A model generated the notes under the pieces. The model was not told where the DNA came from and did no database searches. It saw only the letters and a list, made by a program, of their open reading frames with translations. A DNA stretch of 64,000 bases. It comes from Silene conica (lineage: Eukaryota; Streptophyta; Magnoliopsida; Caryophyllales; Caryophyllaceae). The stretch spans positions 33,530,001-33,594,000 of the forward strand of contig CM055318.2 in NCBI GenBank assembly GCA_029255685.2. Reading direction: 5' to 3'. Of this stretch, positions 33,304 to 45,008 are shown one piece after another (within the stretch, counting starts at the first letter, position 1; the number at the start of each line of letters is the position of its first letter). The position numbers were made by a program, and so were the translations under genes.

Positions 33304-33968
33304 TGTTCAATTACTTACTCTCATTAATTTCCACCATGTTTAGCATTAATACTTTATTTGTTCAAGTTTATTCCTTAGCCATGTGTGAGTAGTCTTATTC
33401 TAGGGTTAGGGGGTTTGCTTGGGTAGTTAGTAGCCATGAAAAATGCCTAGAGTTAGTCTTGTTTGCTTCTTTGGTTAAGTTTTCGCATCTTGCATGTTAT
33501 GTGTTTGATGAAATGCCTCAACGACGGTTGGGTGTTAGTCTTCACTTTGTTTGCTTTAGACGAAAGTCTTGGGGTTTCATGAGCATGCTTGTGTGTTAGG
33601 TTAGCTTGGTTTGTAGCGAAAGCTAGGACTAGACTCGACCTAAGGGTTTGTCAACTCGAGAGAAGAGACAACCCTAGACTTACCATAGAAGTGATACAAG
33701 ACCGTTATCTTACATTTGGCTCCCGACTTACCTAGGTGACCCCCGACACCCTAGTCCTCTTTATCATCAACTTCATCTAGATTTACTTGCTTTAGTAGTT
33801 AATTAGTTTTTCCAAACCAAAACCTTTTACTCCGACTCATACTAAAATTAAAGCATAACTATACAACTTCCCCACCGTCTTTTGGGTTCGACCCTAAATT
33901 ATACTACTTAATTTGGGTTCTTTATAAATGTGTTTGGTGCCGGTATCGACGACAAAATCCGGCCATCA
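32253..33968 (+). repeat. Athila-B 3' LTR, full length
   Basis: 1716 bp, TGATGAG...CCATCA, followed by GGAGT. One base difference from the copy at 15518 was noticed (CGTCTG against CGTCCG near 32348). Confidence 0.95.
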
Positions 33969-33973
33969 GGAGT

Positions 33974-34161
33974 ATGCCACACAAGGTAGGCTCCCAACCG
34001 GCCCGTGGACTCACCCCACCTGGTACACACCTCTCGCAGGCGGTCGTGACCATGGTGAAGCTTCAGGCTCTGCCTCAGGAACAGGTGGAGGGTCTGAGGA
34101 GGATGGCGATGAGGAAGGAGAGGAAGAGGACCCTGAGCTGTTCTTCGACTCAGAGGGCTAG
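33974..34161 (+). pseudogene. Athila-A third ORF, 3' part
   Basis: After the right GGAGT the Athila-A frame resumes and runs 62 codons to TAG. With the 5' part the protein is about 476 residues. The tail is acidic (EEDGDEEGEEEDPEL), like those of the B and C proteins. Separated from its start by the 19.6-kb Athila-B insertion. Confidence 0.85.
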
Positions 34162-34416
34162 GGACATGCTTAACCTTACCCTCTTTGGGGTTCGGTTTGG
34201 GGAGGTCCCCTTTCCTTGGTTCGGTTTGGGGAGGTCCACATTTATTTTGTAAGTGTTTTCCTCCTTTAGATTTCCAATTTTCCTCTTTCGATTTCCAGTT
34301 TTCCACTCCTTCCTCCTTAGACTCTTTTTGTAGTTTCTAGTCTTTTTCCTTTTCCTTTCTTTGTTTGCTTCTTTTTCGCCTACCCCCATCCCTATGCTGT
34401 GGTTGTATGCTGATGA

Positions 34417-34436
34417 GCACAATGGGGGCATTGTGC
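34417..34436 (+). other. Internal stem-loop with PPT-like tract, Athila-A
   Basis: GCACAATG-GGGG-CATTGTGC, 8-bp stem and four-G loop, five bases before GGTTTGGGGAG at 34442-34452. Confidence 0.78.
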
Positions 34437-35208
34437 GTTTTGGTTTGGGGAGGGTGTTTGCATACTCCTTTGTGAGTATGCAATTGTTTTTGTGTCTTTT
34501 GTTTTTCATACCTTTAGGTGTTTTTCTTGTTTTCATCCTCTCCTGTCGCGTGTTCTTCCCTGTCGCGCGTTCTTCTCTGTCTTAAGTTTTTAGGTCGAGT
34601 CGGAACGGATAGATACAATTTATGCCTCACATATCACATACTGCTTTGCCTTGCATTTTTTCAAAAATTTTCAAGCTAGTCTTTTGCATTATCTACGAGT
34701 ATTTGTTGATTTCATGCTAAATTATTAGACTTGACTCTCTTCTTGGCAAGCTACTACATATTCTAAGGATTAGAGCTTAATAAATCGGTGACATCCATGA
34801 CCGATTTCATATAGGTTGTGAGTAGTTTCTCCTCTTGAGGCATGTTACATCAATATGCATAAACATGAATTTTGTCTTCTTAATACCTGTATGCATTCGG
34901 TTTTGTGGTTTGTTGACACATGTGGTAGAGGTACCCCTTTCTCATTATTCCCATTATCCTCACATAGCCAAATTGAACTCTTTTACCCATTTGCTACATT
35001 CTAAAAATTGCCTACCCTAGCCGAGCTAGTAAATTAGTGATGGGACTGTTTTCTTGCCATCCTTTGGTTTATGTTTCATTGGTGAATTTTGATTTTGGGA
35101 GAGTGTTAGAAAAAAAAAAGAAAAGGAAAAGAAAAAGAAGGACACAAGAAAAAAAAATGATGGAAAAAAAAAACGAGAAAAAAAAGGGGAAACGGAACGA
35201 CCAGTTTT

Positions 35209-35226
35209 CCTGGTCGGCCGACCAGG
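35209..35226. repeat. Perfect 18-bp palindrome in Athila-A 3' region
   Basis: CCTGGTCGGCCGACCAGG is its own reverse complement. It is a member of the GGTCGACCGACC motif family; a decayed partner ends nine bases before its GGTCGGCCGACC core. Confidence 0.8.
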
Positions 35227-35859
35227 ACCATTGGATAGGTCAGTTTTTCTGGAAAAAGAAAAGAAAGAAAAAAAAAAGAAAGAAAAAAAAAATATTTGGA
35301 AGATTTGTGATTTTTGCTCCAAACTTTGAGCATTGGCATGTATGAAAGAAAAAAGAAAATAATAAGAAGTGATCTTATAGTGTGGATAGATGGTTGTTAG
35401 CTCGGTTTAACCCCTCTTCCCATAACTTATTTTAAACCCCTTCTTACCTTTAGCCTCACAATCCCAAATTTGCCTCGGCATGTGTCATGGTTATTTAGTG
35501 TGGGAATGCATATGTACGGTTGTAGAGATTTTATTCATGTTAGATTGCAGGCATGTTCTTACGGGTCGTAGATAGGTGAGAGTCTTTACTTTTATTTATC
35601 TTCTTATCTTTCACATATACATTTGACCCTTTGCTTTCATGAGTGTCTCGAGCGTACCGCGAGAGTCCAATTAGAATGAGTCTTGCAAGGTCGAAATTTT
35701 AGCATGCTTTTACAACATGTTTAACTCGTTTTGCTTTTGACATTATGTTTGACTATAGTTGAAGGATGCATTAAATTGGTTAAGCATAGTGTTGTGTTTG
35801 GTTGTGAAAAGTATGAAATCCGTTCCATTAGAAGTTTTATTTTCTTTTGAGTCTTAGTA

Positions 35860-35879
35860 CTTGCTTGAGGACAAGCAAG
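35860..35879 (+). other. Pre-PPT stem-loop, Athila-A
   Basis: CTTGCTTG-AGGA-CAAGCAAG, four bases before the polypurine tract GGTTTGGGGAG (35884-35894) that borders the 3' LTR. Confidence 0.82.
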
Positions 35880-35896
35880 GTTTGGTTTGGGGAGTT

Positions 35897-37177
35897 TGAT
35901 ACGTGCCTATTTTATGCATTTTATTTACTCTTTTGGCACGTATTTTCTTACACTTTCGTGACTTTTAGTTGCTTTTTCTCCCGAAACGGTTTACTTTGGC
36001 ATTTCTATGTTTTAAATGTAGGAATACGCGGAAGTGAGCAAAACCAAGCTTTATTTGCCTTTAGGAAGCTGTTTTGAGTACTAGTTTGGAGCAAGGAATC
36101 AGATGGTGCACTCAAGTATTATTTTCGGGCCAAATCGAAGCTGTAAAGGACGAGAAGCGGTCGACCGACCTGCGATTCTGGTCGACCGACCGATGTCAAG
36201 TACGTAAACAGGCCCAGTTCTCCACAGAAGCCCAAATTCGCATAAAAATAAATCCGCATTGGCAGAGCGGTCGACCGACCGACAAATGAGGTCGACCGAC
36301 CAGACCCGGTTTCGAAGACTTCTGTTTTATTTTCTATTTTTCCTAATCTTGTAACAATTCTTATTTAAGGAGACCCAAACTCTAAAATTAGGTTAGGCAG
36401 CCCCAATTAGAGAAAAACTCCATTGTTAGATTTTGGTACCAAGCTTTCATCTTTATTCTTAGATTTTCCATTCAAGTTGTAAGTTTGTCACAATTCAATC
36501 TTTCCTTTTTATTCAATCTTGTTATTCATCTTGTTGTTATTTCTTATTTCATGTTTACCCTTTTATTATCATCTTTGATTATGTTCATCTCTTTAATATT
36601 CTTAGTAATTGTTAGTTCTATAATTAAAAGTATGCATAGCTAATTCTTGTGATTGGGAATTAGGGGAACCATGATAAAGGCTTGACTTTGATAGGTTTGA
36701 TAATTAAATTACCAATCCCCCATTGTTGTTGGTGAACTAATCCTTAGGATTGAAAGATTATTAGGATTAGTTTAACAACAACTTTGGGATTGCCCTTGAA
36801 CGAAAGTTTAGTGCTTTTGTAGGAACCCTAAGACCGTAAGGATTGGGTAGAGTATTGACCTAAAGGTTTATTCTTTGTTCCTTGGGATTGTGTTATTTGA
36901 TTATTCTTACCCTTCATTGACTTGTTTTGACCATGGGGAACCAAAAGTTCCTAATCCCCTTTTTATCTTATTTTAATTTTCTTGTTAGTTTATTACCTTG
37001 GTTGTTAGTTTAAACCCCAATTCAAAACCCCCCTTTTTCGATTACTTGCAATAGACTCTAAATTTACAAACATAATTTACCCTGTCTCTCTGTGGTTCGA
37101 CCCTTGACTCATCCTATCTGAGTTTAAGCTGAGGTTTTATAAATCTTATCTTTGGCACCCCTCAACGACGGGTGTCA
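35897..37177 (+). repeat. Athila-A 3' LTR
   Basis: 1281 bp, same ends as the 5' copy; five substitutions counted between them. Followed by ACGAA (37178-37182), the right target-site copy. Confidence 0.95.
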
Positions 37178-38199
<1,022 letters not shown>

Positions 38200-41100
38200 C
38201 CTGGGGCGATTAGGGTTTTGCGTCTAGGGCTTTCGCATCTGCCGTCACTCGGCGCCTCGTCGGTGGTCCAGGGTTGGCGACGTCTTCTCCGGTCGGTGGT
38301 CAGGCGTCATTGTGCGTGAGAGAGGCGAGAGGGGAGTTGCACTTTGCGGTTTTCTCCGCCGTTTTTGTTTCGGTTTGCACTGCTCCCACCACCGGCGACC
38401 TCACGTCTCCGGTTTCTCTCCCATCATCAGGCCGGCAACCTCACGTCGCCGGCGTGCTTATTGTGGGTAGTGGTGTGCCTTGTGAGTGAGAGAGGTTGTT
38501 CGCGGGGTTGGTGTTTTCTGCTCGGCGTTTCTGCGCGGGACTTCTCGCCGGCGTTACTGCTCGGGTTTTTGGTCAAGGTTGCTGGTGGTGTTGTCGGCAT
38601 CCTTCTGGGTCGGTGGTTCCTTCGTTCCTTTCTGGGTTGTCGCCGGCGTTGGTGGTTTCTTCGCTGTTTATGTTTTTTTTTTTGTCTCGTGGTTGTTCCG
38701 TTGGTGGTTTCAGCACTGTCTCCGGTTGTTAAGGCTGTCTTGCTCGGTGTTTTTCGTTTGTCTGTGGGTTGCAGTTTGGGTGGTTGCCGGTGGGCTGTCT
38801 CCGGTGTCAAGTTTCGGGTTTTCGGCTTTTTCGTCTTTTTCCCTTTGGGTTTGTGCGTGGTAGGGGTTCGTCCCTTTCTCTTTGGGTCTTACGTCTTTAC
38901 TGTTTGTGAAAGACTGAAAGGTGTAGGGCTGGTACGGAGTTTTCGTGGAGGCGCGTTTCTCTTTAAGAACGTGAATGTCATGACTGACATCGTTCGGTAC
39001 CACTGTCCTTTTGTGGGACTTTCGGGGTGTCAAGATGGCCGGGGTAATGGACTCAAAAAAGCCCCCATGCTCACTCATCTGCGGGATAGGCACTGTACCG
39101 GTGATGCTCAGGTTATTACTCGACAATCTCTTACCTCTTTGTCTATTTTTGATGAGGCCGAGACTACCTTTCGTCGTATGGGTATTTGGTTATGTGGGGT
39201 TTGTTTTAAAACGCATGCACATAGTAAGCGTTGTCTGCATGGGGATGGGTCATCTGTTGAGGCGCCTGATTCAGGTGATGGGGTTGTCTCTTTCGTTCTT
39301 TATGACTTTCCTAGGCCGTCTGAGCCTGCCTCCCCCTTGTTTTCGGATGGTATTGATCAAGCGGTTCTCGATGGCTTCACTGTTTCCTCTCTTGATCGGT
39401 TGTTGTCTAAGGGTTTGCGCACTGTGAAGTCAATCCCCCCTCGGTGCCGTCTGGGTTTCTCGCGGGTTCTTAAAGGGGCCCTTGATGCTGTGATCCGTTC
39501 TCCTTCCGATCTCTCATCTTGGGTTGCCTTGCTTGTTTTACCCATTTGTATTCTCAAGACATTCTCTCCGCGGAGTAGTCGGGAGTGTCGTGCTGCTGTC
39601 CGGCGTCAGCGGCAGGAAGAGAGCATTTCTAGTGCTATTTGCTCGTGGGGTGTGCCTGGTGGCATGTTGCAGGTTCTTCGGGATACCTTAGCTGCGTCTT
39701 CTCCTTCTTTTCGTTTTGATGAGGAGTTTGATCTGGGTGAGTCTAATGTTAAGCAGTGTCGGAGGAAGCTTTGTGACGGTCACTACACCGCCGCCGTTCG
39801 TGTGCTTTCATCTTCTGGCGTTGCTCCTTACAATACGGCTACTCTTGCGGCTCTGGCAGATAAGCATCCAATCGTCCCTTCGCCTGTTTTGCCTCCTCGG
39901 TCAGCGGGTACTCCTCCTCTTGTTGCCTCTGTCTCGGCTGTTCTGGGTATGATTCGGGGGGTTTCCGCGTGGTACTTCTTGTGGGCGGGATGGTTTTCGT
40001 GCCCAGCATCTTCTGGATTGTTTGGGTGGTGCTGCGGCCGCCGTTTCCGATGAGTTGTTGGCTTCTATCACTGGGGTTGTTAACCTCTTTCTTGAGGGAC
40101 GGTGTCCGCTGGTTCTTGGTGAGTATATTGCGAGTGCGCCGCTGACCCCGCTTGTCAAGCCGGGTGGTGGTATCCGCCCTATTGCCGTGGGTACGATCTG
40201 GAGACGCCTTGTATCCAAGGTTGGTGCTTTTTTTATAGGTCCTTCTTTGAGTGGTTATTTTGATGGGCTTCAGTTTGGGGTTGGCGTTTCTGGTGGGGGC
40301 GAGGCTATCCTGCATGCGTTGAACCGGTTGGTTGAGAGTCGGGGTGATGAGGTGGGTCTATCTATGCTGTTGGTTGATTTTCAGAACGCTTTTAACATGG
40401 TTGATCGGGAGGTCCTGTTGCGTGAGGTGCGTAGTCAGTGCCCTGCTCTTTCTTGTTGGGTGAAGTTTTGTTATTCCCGCCCCGCTCGTTTATTTTATGG
40501 TGAGCATTGCTTGTGGTCTTGCCAGGGTGTTCAGCAAGGTGATCCTTTGGGTCCTTTGCTCTTTTCGCTGGTTCTACACCCTTTAGTTTGTAAGATCCGT
40601 GACTCGTTCGACTTGAGTTTGCAGGCTTGGTATTTGGATGATGGCACTATTGTCGGAGATACCGTGGTTGTGGGGAAGGTTTTGGAGATGATTTTGGAGG
40701 ATGGGCCGCGATCGGGTCTCCATCTTAATATTGGCAAGACCGAGGTGTTTTGGCCTTCTGAGGACCCCCGGAGCCGGGTTTTGGGTGTTTTCCCCCCTGA
40801 TATTGCTCGCCCTCTGCGGGGTGTCAGAGTCCTTGGTGGGCCGGTGAGTGTGTGCCCCGTTTATCGTAGTGAGGTTGTGCTGGAGAGAGTGACTAGGACT
40901 CTTGGGCTTATGGACTCCGTCTCCTTGGTTGATGACCCACAGTGTGAGCTTCTTTTACTCCGGGCCTGTACTGGTATCTCGAAGCTTTATTTCGCTTTGC
41001 GTACTTGTTCCCCAGACGCCTTCGGTACCGCTGCTCCTATTTTTGATGCGGCTTTGCGTTCTCATCTAGAGCGTATCGTCGCTGCTTCTGGTCCGGGTTT

Positions 41101-42195
41101 CGGTGACTGGCAATGGCGGCTTGCCACCCTCCCTTTTTCCTTTGGGGGGCTTGGTGTGTACGCTGTTGCTGACGTCCTGCACTATGCCTTCTTAGCTTCT
41201 CGGCTGCAGTCTGTGGTGCTGCAGAATCGGCTGCTTCGGGTTTCGGGTGTCCTTGACACTGGCCCCTCCTTTCAGTCAGCCCTGGATGCGTTTGTTGAGG
41301 TTACGGGTTCTGATTTACTGCGCAATCCTTCTGAGATCGCTGCCACCAAACTTATGAAGAAATTGGCAGATGTTTATTTCACGAGGGTTGTTGCTTCGGC
41401 AGAATCAGTTTTCTCCTTGACTCCTCGCCAGGTTATGCTATGGAAGTCCCAGCTGGGAGGTCACTCATCTGATTGGTTGCGTTTGGTACCTATTTCTAGT
41501 TTGGGGCAGACTATGAACAACAGGACTTATCGGTGCGTGCTCAGTTATCGGCTAGGTGTTCCGTTATTCTCGGTGTCCGTGCCATGCTCCGCTTGCGCCC
41601 GGGTTTTTGATGGTGATGTCTTTGGGGATCATGCTGTCTCTTGTGTTAGTGCTGTTGGTGTTAAGCATCGGCATAACCTGGTTCGTGATACTCTTCTGGA
41701 TATCTGCTTCCGGTCGGGGATTTCTGCTGGTCGGGAGGTGGATATTGGTTTGCTCGATGGGGCGGGAGGGCCCTTGCGACCTGCGGATGTGCTGCTATAT
41801 TCCTGGGATCGGGGACGTGATGTTTGCGTGGATTTGGTTGGGTCTTCCCCTTTGACTCAGTCAGGGATGGCGGATTTCTTGCCAGGAGGGGTCGTGCTGG
41901 ATGCTGCTCGGAGGAAGTGCGCCAAGTATCGGGACTTGTGCGCGGGGCATGGGTATGGCTTCTTGCCTTTCTCTTTCTCTTCTTTGGGGGAATTGGGGGA
42001 AGATGATGTTTCCTTGCTCAAGCGGATTCAGAAGTTTTCTGTGTCCCAAGATGCTGGATCGAAGGCCGCTGCTTTTATTTTTTCTCGCCTTAGTTTTGCT
42101 ATTGCTAAGGGAGTGGGCGCCCAGCTTGTTTCTCGGGTGCCCACCAATCTCATGTAATTTTTCCTTTTTTTCTTTTATAAAAGTTTCCGGTTATA

Positions 42196-42228
<33 letters not shown>
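38200..42228 (+). mobile_element. Non-LTR retrotransposon with RT and restriction-like endonuclease, in (TAA)n
   Basis: A GC-rich 4.0-kb element, clearly unlike its AT-rich surroundings, starting CCTGGGGCG directly after TAA repeats and ending in ATAATAAA and an A31 run that joins TAA repeats again. It is absent from the other D LTR. It has a ~780-bp leader and one coding region (38980-42157) with zinc fingers, RT, CCHC and endonuclease-like domain: the layout of early-branching, single-ORF LINEs (R2/R4/CRE type). Target-site duplication cannot be told from the repeat. Clade is not resolved. Confidence 0.85.
38980..42157 (+). CDS. Non-LTR RT with zinc fingers and restriction-like endonuclease (one frameshift)
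   Basis: First sensible ATG is 38980. N-terminus: C9-x7-C17-x15-H33-x4-H38 finger and a second Cys/His cluster at ~72-87 (CGVCFKTHAHSKRCLH). A G6 run (39956-39961) shifts frame; with five Gs the frame would be open to 42157, about 1058 residues. RT then shows GGGIRPIAVGTIWRRLVSK, LLVDFQNAFNMVDR (motif A), GVQQGDPLGPLLFSL (B), WYLDDGTIVGD (C) and LNIGKTEVFW (D). The C-terminus has C-x2-C-x11-H-x4-C (CSACARVF...GDHAVSC), KHRHNLVRD, then RPADV...VCVDLVG and AARRKCAKY, matching the R-H-N, P-D, D and K-x3-KY pattern of R2-type restriction-like endonuclease. No APE endonuclease is seen. Frameshift may be natural or a consensus error. Confidence 0.8.
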
Positions 42229-42283
<55 letters not shown>

Positions 42284-43468
42284 CCATGAAGAATATGATG
42301 ATCATCATGATTAAAACAACACGTAAGAGGCAACCCTTTCGACAAACCGAGAACCATGAACAGCAGCCATAAACACGCAAAACAGAGCAAACCCGCGCCC
42401 CTATCCCGCGTCAAAACCAGCCTGCAACCACCAGCCGTGTCCACCACCTTCACCCATGACACCACCAGTCTCGCCTCTGAGTCGTGGTGGTTCCAGTGGT
42501 GAGGGTAGCAGCCGCGACCACCGCACCAAACACCCATGAACGAAGCAAACAAAACCCAGACCCGTAACAGTTAGAACTTACCCTATGACCCTTGACAACC
42601 ACCATACTCCACCGTGATACACCACAACCAGACCCTACACTCACCCATCGACTCCCTAGACTACCACCGCGCTACCAACACCAATACCCAGAAAGTAGAC
42701 TAATAGGAGAGAGATCGAAACCACATCTAAAACCCCCTAGTCGCGTACTCTGTTTTTTGATAAACCCAACGAACCCATGACTGATTCATACCCAGAAACG
42801 CGATCCCCTAAACGACAACCTTAAAAGCTAAACGACAACATGACGGTGAGCAAAACATTATGATTATATAGCATAGATTACGAATTTGCAGAGAAACATG
42901 ACCCTAAGTATATACGATGATCATAATTTATATCGAAAATACAAGGCAGAACACAAAATAAAAAAAACAAACGAGACATGTATGGCGTACATACCTTCTT
43001 GCCCTTGCTAAAGATCACTCTACAACCCTAGAAACACCGTGATAAACACTCCCTTGCAGACCCAGTAGTGGCGGCAGCCGGCAGTCAAAGAGGAGTATGT
43101 GTGTGTGAAGATTAGGTCAGAAAAGATCTTAGATTTGAGGCATAAGTAGGACGGCTGTGAGGGATTTTAGAATTTCTGTTTGAAATAAGAATAAACGTGT
43201 GTGGGGTTAGGGTTTTGCACGCAGCCCTAGGCCCACTAACGTTGTTGTCCGAGTATGGGTCAAGTCCGAGTATGGGTCAAGCCCTTCACGCACCCCAAGA
43301 CCCAATTAACATATCCTTAGTACGGTTTTCTTAAACGTTTGCATTAACGACTCAAAAAAAACATGTAAGGCACCTTGTTCAAACTACTACTTCTCGCTTA
43401 TAAACCCGTCGATATGCTAAATAATATAAAATATTACTTTAAACGACGTAAAAAAACGGAGTATTACA
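42229..43468 (-). repeat. Element D 3' LTR, piece 3
   Basis: Begins with the right half of the TAA microsatellite (42229-42282) and matches 50624-51804. Ends GTATTACA at 43468, next to the polypurine tract. ORFs of repeated Leu or Ile/Tyr are microsatellite translations. Confidence 0.9.
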
Positions 43469-43481
43469 GTCTTCCCTCCTT
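43469..43481 (-). other. Element D polypurine tract
   Basis: On the minus strand AAGGAGGGAAGAC lies immediately before the 3' LTR start TGTAATACTCC. Confidence 0.8.
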
Positions 43482-43615
43482 AAAATGAACTTCGTCCCCG
43501 AAGTTCACCGTCCCACGGTTAACCAAACTAAATAAAAGCATGCATTGAACACAGAAAGCGATATCATGTGACATTCTACCCTTCTAAAAAGAAAGTTACG
43601 TCCTCGTAACATACC

Positions 43616-43775
43616 TTAAGTGAACAACTCTGGATATTTTTCCCTCATTGAGACTTCAGTCTCCTAAGTAGCTTCCTCGACATTGTGGTTGGTCCATAAA
43701 ACGTTGACCAGCGCGGTCTTCCCATTCCTGGTTTTTCTCACCTTCCTGTCAAGGATCTCCTTGGGTCTCTCCTCA
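43616..43775 (-). pseudogene. pol: Degenerate chromodomain of element D
   Basis: After the integrase frame stops at 43773, another frame reads EERPKEILDRKVRKTRNG, VNVLWTNHNVEEAT, a stop in place of a conserved Trp, then MREKYPEL. This is the C-terminal chromodomain of Tekay chromoviruses, thought to steer integration to heterochromatin. It is separated from integrase by an apparent two-base AT slippage in ATATAT and carries one nonsense codon. Confidence 0.8.
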
Positions 43776-45008
43776 TATATAGGTCAACTGTTCATCGACC
43801 TCGATGACCTCATGATCAAGGATATGCGAAGGATCACTGATATATCTTCTCAGCTGAGACACATGAAACACATTATGTACTCTGGCTAAAGCTGGAGGTA
43901 GAGCCAATCGATAAGCTACCTCCCCAACTCTCTCCAGGATCTCGAATGGCCCGATAAACTTTTGGCTCAACTTTCCCTTCTTGCCAAACCTCATTACTCC
44001 TCTCATAGGTGACACCTTCAGTAACACTTTTTCTCCTGCCTCGAACGTGATGTCACTTCTCCTTAGATCGGCATAACTCTTCTGTCTATCTTGGGCAGCT
44101 CTCATCTTTTGACGGATCACCTGGACCTGTTTTATCATCTCCTGAATCATCTCAGGTCCCAAAGTCACTGTATCAGCTCGATCATCCCAGCAGACTGGAC
44201 TCCTGCATTTCCTCCCATACAATGCCTCAAAAGGAGCCATCCCGATGCTAGCATGATAGCTGTTGTTATAAGAGAACTCTATCAAATCAAGTCTGTCCTC
44301 CCAAGATCCTCCAAACTCTAGTACACAAGCCCTTAACATATCCTCCAGTGTCTGGATAGTCCTCTCAGTCTGACCATCAGTTGCTGGATGGAAAGCAGTA
44401 CTCATCTTCAAAGTAGTCCCCATCAATGTCTGCAACTCCTGCCAAAACTTAGAGATGAACCTGGAATCACGATCAGAAACAATGTCCTTAGGAACACCAT
44501 GAAGTTTCACTACATGCTTCACATAAGCCTTGGCCAATTCCGCCTTACTCCAAGTCTCCTTCATCGGTATGAAATGGGCCGACTTAGTCAGCCTGTCAAC
44601 TATCACCCAAATCATGTCATTCCCTCTCGAGGTTCTAGGTAAGCGTACGATGAAGTCCATTGATATGCTTTCCCATTTCCACTCAGGTACATCAAGTGGT
44701 TGTAACTTCCCTTGCGGCCTCTTATGCTCTCCCTTCACTCTTTGACATACCAAACATCGAGAGACAAACTCAGCTACCTCCTGCTTCATTTTTGGCCACC
44801 AAAATGCCTTCTTCAGGTCTTTGTACAGCTTATCCCCTCCAGGATGAACGGAATAAGGCGTAGAATGAGCTTCGACCAGAATCTTTCTCTTCAATTCCTC
44901 ATCATCAGGTACACACCACCTCCCATCAAATCTCAAACTATCATCACTGCAAATCTCGAACTTATAATATGGTTCCGCTTCACTAGCTTTGCTCACTGCC
45001 TCACGCAC
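43773..45008 (-). pseudogene. pol: Element D integrase
   Basis: About 410 codons. HHCC finger (HPGGDKLYKDL ... CLVCQR) at ~55-95, catalytic Asp in SISMDFIV, Asp in VSDRDSRF, Glu in HPATDGQTERTIQTLEDM, and a GPF module (KFIGPFEILERVGEVAYRLALP) followed by VFHVSQLR. The first residues overlap the end of the RNase H frame by a one-base shift near 45005-45015, where a G appears lost. Confidence 0.9.

Larger units (their letters stand above)
14344..33968 (+). mobile_element. Athila-B: rearranged, pol-less Athila array
   Basis: Plus-strand, bounded by GGAGT. Order: first 161 bp of an LTR (14344-14504), a jump into the 3' region (14505-15517), a full LTR (15518-17233), a full internal region with gag-protease and third ORF (17234-25845), LTR truncated at 1051 bp (25846-26896), 3' region again (26897-29048), LTR truncated (29049-30099), 3' region (30100-32252) and a full LTR (32253-33968). 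I saw one difference over 1716 bp between the two full LTRs. No RT, RNase H or integrase is present, so it would need enzymes in trans. Confidence 0.92.
34162..35896 (+). other. Athila-A 3' region with G-rich tracts and hairpins
   Basis: Non-coding. GGTTTGGGGAG occurs at 34194, 34223, 34442 and, as the polypurine tract, 35884. Stem-loops precede the last two. A purine-rich A/G stretch at 35108-35290 contains a perfect 18-bp palindrome (35209-35226). Confidence 0.8.
5273..37177 (+). mobile_element. Athila-A: Ty3/Gypsy Athila-lineage element with nested Athila-B
   Basis: Plus-strand element with two 1281-bp LTRs, tRNA-Asp type primer site, gag-pol (6717-11865), a third ORF (13101-14343 plus 33974-34161) and polypurine tract. 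It is flanked by ACGAA at 5268-5272 and 37178-37182. The LTRs differ at five positions that I could count, so insertion is recent. Three one-base homopolymer differences break gag-pol. Its third ORF is split by Athila-B. It carries ten or more paired GGTCGACCGACC palindromes. Confidence 0.93.

Noticed and set aside
35037..35345. Lys/Glu/Arg-rich ORF and its Phe/Ser-rich antisense in the Athila-A 3' region
   Set aside because: Product of the A/G-rich tract; no conservation in B or C.
38344..38979. Upstream 212-codon extension of the non-LTR ORF
   Set aside because: Begins at TTG, has no domain and reads as low-complexity Val/Phe/Gly/Arg; the GC-rich leader keeps many frames open by chance. 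The ATG at 38980 directly precedes the zinc finger.
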